From: Pseudomonadota bacterium
GTDB taxonomy: Bacteria > Verrucomicrobiota > Verrucomicrobiia > Limisphaerales > SXTU01
Assembly: GCA_009924135.1 (NCBI GenBank)
Contig: RFSE01000001.1
Location: 68,518-132,517, forward strand
Reading direction: 5' to 3'
Length of the DNA stretch: 64,000 bases
Shown here: positions 62,088 through 64,000 of the stretch, piece by piece
Layout of the letters: every line of letters begins with the position of its first letter
Numbering within the stretch: position 1 is the first letter of the stretch
Made by a program: the position numbers and the translations under genes
Notes under the pieces: model-generated
The model's input: only the letters and a program-made list of their open reading frames with translations
Told to the model about the DNA's origin: nothing
Databases searched by the model: none

Positions 62088-63577
62088 GCCTGAATTACTC
62101 CTGCGGACGCCACGGGCGGGTTGCCTCGCGGCGTGACTTCCTGCAAACCGCCGCCGGCGGCCTTGGGGGCGTCGCCCTGACCGCGATGCTCGCAAGGCAC
62201 GCCACCCACGCCGCGACTCCCCAGACCCCAGAGCCTAGACCCCAAAGCCTCTCCCCACTCTCCGTCAAGCCCTCGCCGCAGCCCGCCTCCGCCCGCGCGG
62301 TCATTCAGATTTTCTGTCCGGGTGGCCTGAGCCATGTGGATTCGTGGGATTGGAAACCGGAACTGGCCGCCCGCACGGGCAAGCCCTTCGACACCACGGG
62401 GACGGTGCAGTTCTTCGCCTCGAAGCCGGGCAATTGCCAGGGCAGCTACTGGCCGTTCCGCCAGCATGGCCAGTGTGGTCGCTGGATCAGCGATTTGTTT
62501 CCCAAGTTCGCCAACTGCGTTGATGACGTTGCGTTCATCCACTCGATGCAGAGCAAGTCCGCGTTGCACGGTCCGGCGATGTTCATGGCCAACAGCGGCT
62601 TCATCCTGCCGGGCTTTCCCAGCATGGGCGCGTGGGTCACTTACGGTCTGGGCAGCGAAAGCGAGAATCTGCCCGCCTTCGTGGTGCTGCCCGATCCACG
62701 CGGCCTCCCGCCTGGTGGGGTCATCAACTGGGGCGCGGGCTTCCTTCCCGCCGTCCATCAAGGCACGACGTTGAACACGGACGCCGAACTGCCGCCCATT
62801 GCTGATCTGTTCCCGCCGAAGGGTTTTGCCGGCATCACGCCGCAGGGTGAGCAGGCCGGGCGCAACTTCCTCCAGACGTTGAACCGCCAGCACGCCGCCG
62901 CACATGCGGGAAATACGGAACTGGATGCCCGCATCGCCGCCTACGAACTGGCCGCCCGGTTACAGCTCAGTGCCCCGGAAGTCACCGACCTGCGCGGCGA
63001 GACGGCGGCCACGAAAGCGCTCTACACACTGGAGGACGAGGACATCGGGCCATTCGGCCGCCAATGCCTCCTTGCGCGCCGGCTCGTCGAGCGCGGCGTG
63101 CGTTTCGTGCAGATTTATTGTGGGGCGGAAAACACCGTGGCGAAAAAGGTCCGGCCGAACTGGGACAGCCACGAAGACCTCGTGCGCGATCATGGTTACT
63201 GGGGCCGCGTGTTGGACTCCGGGGCCGCAGCCCTGCTGCATGACCTGAAGGCGCGCGGCCTGCTGGACTCGACCCTGGTGATTTGCACCTCCGAGTTCGG
63301 CCGGCAACCGGGTGCCCAGGGCAAAGGCCGCGATCACAATGCCGGGGCCTTCACCGCCTGGCTTGCCGGTGGCGGCATCAAGGGTGGCACCAGCTACGGC
63401 ACCACGGATGAACTGGGCTTCAAGGCGGAGGAACATCCGGCCTACAGCTACGACCTGCACGCCACCGCGCTCCACCTGCTCGGCGTGAACCACGAGCGAC
63501 TGAGTTTCTACCACAATGGCGTCCCGCGCCGGCTCACGGACGTACATGGGCATGTGGTCCGGGAAATTTTGTCGTGA
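62084..63577 (+). CDS. DUF1501 domain-containing exported protein (copy 3), with repeat-derived linker
   Basis: 497 residues from the ATG at 62084. Tat signal: SRRDFLQTAAGGLGGVALTA. The linker following it (residues about 44-60) is encoded by an iterated AGACCCC(A)-GAGCCT repeat and reads TPQTPEPRPQSLSPLS. The domain starts AVIQIFCPGGLSHVDSWDWK and shows GFILPGFPSMGAWVTYGLGS, NWDSHEDLVRDHGYWGRVLD, ICTSEFGRQPGAQGKGRDHN, LGFKAEEHPAYSYDLHATAL and the end GVPRRLTDVHGHVVREILS. It is closer to copy 2 than to copy 1 in these motifs. A GTGA overlap links it to the truncated last gene. Confidence 0.92.
   Translation: MSLNYSCGRHGRVASRRDFLQTAAGGLGGVALTAMLARHATHAATPQTPEPRPQSLSPLSVKPSPQPASARAVIQIFCPGGLSHVDSWDWKPELAARTGKPFDTTGTVQFFASKPGNCQGSYWPFRQHGQCGRWISDLFPKFANCVDDVAFIHSMQSKSALHGPAMFMANSGFILPGFPSMGAWVTYGLGSESENLPAFVVLPDPRGLPPGGVINWGAGFLPAVHQGTTLNTDAELPPIADLFPPKGFAGITPQGEQAGRNFLQTLNRQHAAAHAGNTELDARIAAYELAARLQLSAPEVTDLRGETAATKALYTLEDEDIGPFGRQCLLARRLVERGVRFVQIYCGAENTVAKKVRPNWDSHEDLVRDHGYWGRVLDSGAAALLHDLKARGLLDSTLVICTSEFGRQPGAQGKGRDHNAGAFTAWLAGGGIKGGTSYGTTDELGFKAEEHPAYSYDLHATALHLLGVNHERLSFYHNGVPRRLTDVHGHVVREILS
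62214..62264. repeat. In-frame AGACCCCAGAGCCT-family repeat inside the DUF1501 gene
   Basis: Two degenerate units of AGACCCC(A)GAGCCT (62223-62237) and AGACCCCAAAGCCT (62237-62250), with flanking CTCCCC units. They lie at the same protein position, the Tat-to-domain linker, as the CATTCCG repeat in the other DUF1501 gene. Single arm; frame kept. Confidence 0.7.
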
Positions 63578-64000
63578 GCGTGCCTCCTCCAATCCCAAAT
63601 GGACGAACGCGGCGCTGGGTGCTCTTGGGGGTTGTAATTGTGGGATTGGGGGCGGTGGTATTGTGGTTTCAATTCCCGGTCTACAACCGACTACATGCTT
63701 CGGCTCGCAAGACTTGGAAGGAGACGGCCATTTCAACCATCGAACGCCATCTCGCGGATACGTCGTGGCTGCCAAAGGAAATGGCCTTGATTAAAGCGAA
63801 GATTGAGTCGCGGGGGGAGGATGACGGCGGATGGTTTACGTCGGACCTGCTCGTGTTTAAGAACGGTGACTGGATTGCCTACGGGGCCAAGTGCAGCAAA
63901 GAGGATATTCGCATACACGACATTTTCGTTGGCCGGGCATCGGACGGAAAATGGTATTACAGCACGTTCCACTTCTGCATAGGGATGCTGGACCTGCGCG
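63574..64000 (+). CDS. Membrane-anchored protein of unknown function, cut by the window end
   Basis: The reading frame is open from GTG at 63574 (GTGA overlap with the preceding stop; a second GTG is at 63580) to the last base, with 142 complete codons. The N-terminus VSVPPPIPNGRTRRW leads into one span, VLLGVVIVGLGAVVLWFQF. A soluble part follows: TAISTIERHLADTSWLPKEM, SDLLVFKNGDWIAYGAKCSK, HDIFVGRASDGKWYYSTFHF. The end resembles small verrucomicrobial and planctomycetal membrane proteins with a K-W-Y-Y-S-T-F-H-F-C motif, annotated as hypothetical. It is the last visible member of the operon-like run. Confidence 0.75.
   Translation, partial: MSVPPPIPNGRTRRWVLLGVVIVGLGAVVLWFQFPVYNRLHASARKTWKETAISTIERHLADTSWLPKEMALIKAKIESRGEDDGGWFTSDLLVFKNGDWIAYGAKCSKEDIRIHDIFVGRASDGKWYYSTFHFCIGMLDLR

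Overview
The window looks like chromosome of a high-GC, free-living member of the Verrucomicrobiota (PVC superphylum), probably of the Pedosphaera/Limisphaera type. This is inferred from gene content: three DUF1501 proteins with Tat signals, a DUF1549/DUF1553 protein, a PQQ-type propeller, a formylglycine-enzyme-like/sialidase fusion, an S1 sulfatase, and small lysine-rich proteins that I recall from this phylum. No rRNA, tRNA, CRISPR array, integrase or transposase was seen. One structural RNA, RNase P RNA, is present.

Layout. 1-2.9 kb: a DUF1501 protein and a PQQ-like propeller on the minus strand. 3-5.8 kb: glnD (PII uridylyltransferase) on the plus strand. 5.9-10.6 kb: a minus-strand operon in which a SUMF1-like/sialidase fusion sits between two related secreted proteins, ending in a VOC-family protein. 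10.7-24.4 kb: seven minus-strand genes for an apparently energised envelope system (ExbB, ExbD, a TolA-like single-span protein, a DUF4159 protein and three TPR proteins, one of 2325 residues). 24.6-29.9 kb: a 1766-residue secreted multidomain protein. 30.3-36.6 kb: a class V aminotransferase, a GalU-like nucleotidyltransferase, a lipoprotein, and a 1111-residue protein that joins a GHMP-type sugar kinase to a UDPGP-type pyrophosphorylase. 36.7-39.8 kb: RNase P RNA, squalene-hopene cyclase and an HpnG-like phosphorylase. 40.1-43.9 kb: livK, livH and livM of a branched-chain amino-acid ABC transporter, without its ATPases. 44.0-64 kb: two tiny conserved proteins, then a long plus-strand run of exported proteins (Gfo/Idh oxidoreductase, DUF1501 x2, GH32/43-like propeller, VanX-type dipeptidase, sialidase-like protein, FAD-oxidoreductase/SGNH fusion, acetylesterase-like protein, DUF1549/DUF1553, LamG protein, S1 sulfatase, GH5-like hydrolase, DUF1080-like protein), many with overlapping start and stop codons. 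It reads as a locus for dismantling a sulfated and/or acetylated glycan.

The most unusual signal cuts across all of these regions. At least eight families of short-period, degenerate repeats (units of roughly 6-12 bp) are scattered through the window, usually as two arms in inverted orientation. They lie between genes and also in frame inside three secreted-protein genes; the DUF1549/DUF1553 gene alone carries three. One arm pair, a 31-bp terminal inverted repeat matching at 29 positions, brackets a frameshifted S23/four-helix-bundle gene inserted between livK and livH. The arm motif of that element recurs without the S23 gene inside the DUF1549/DUF1553 gene. This suggests a family of palindromic mobile elements, some carrying S23 genes, comparable to Rickettsia palindromic elements and to rRNA intervening sequences. 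Other candidates for new biology are the kinase/pyrophosphorylase fusion, whose domain order is the reverse of bacterial FKP, and the ExbBD-TPR envelope cluster.
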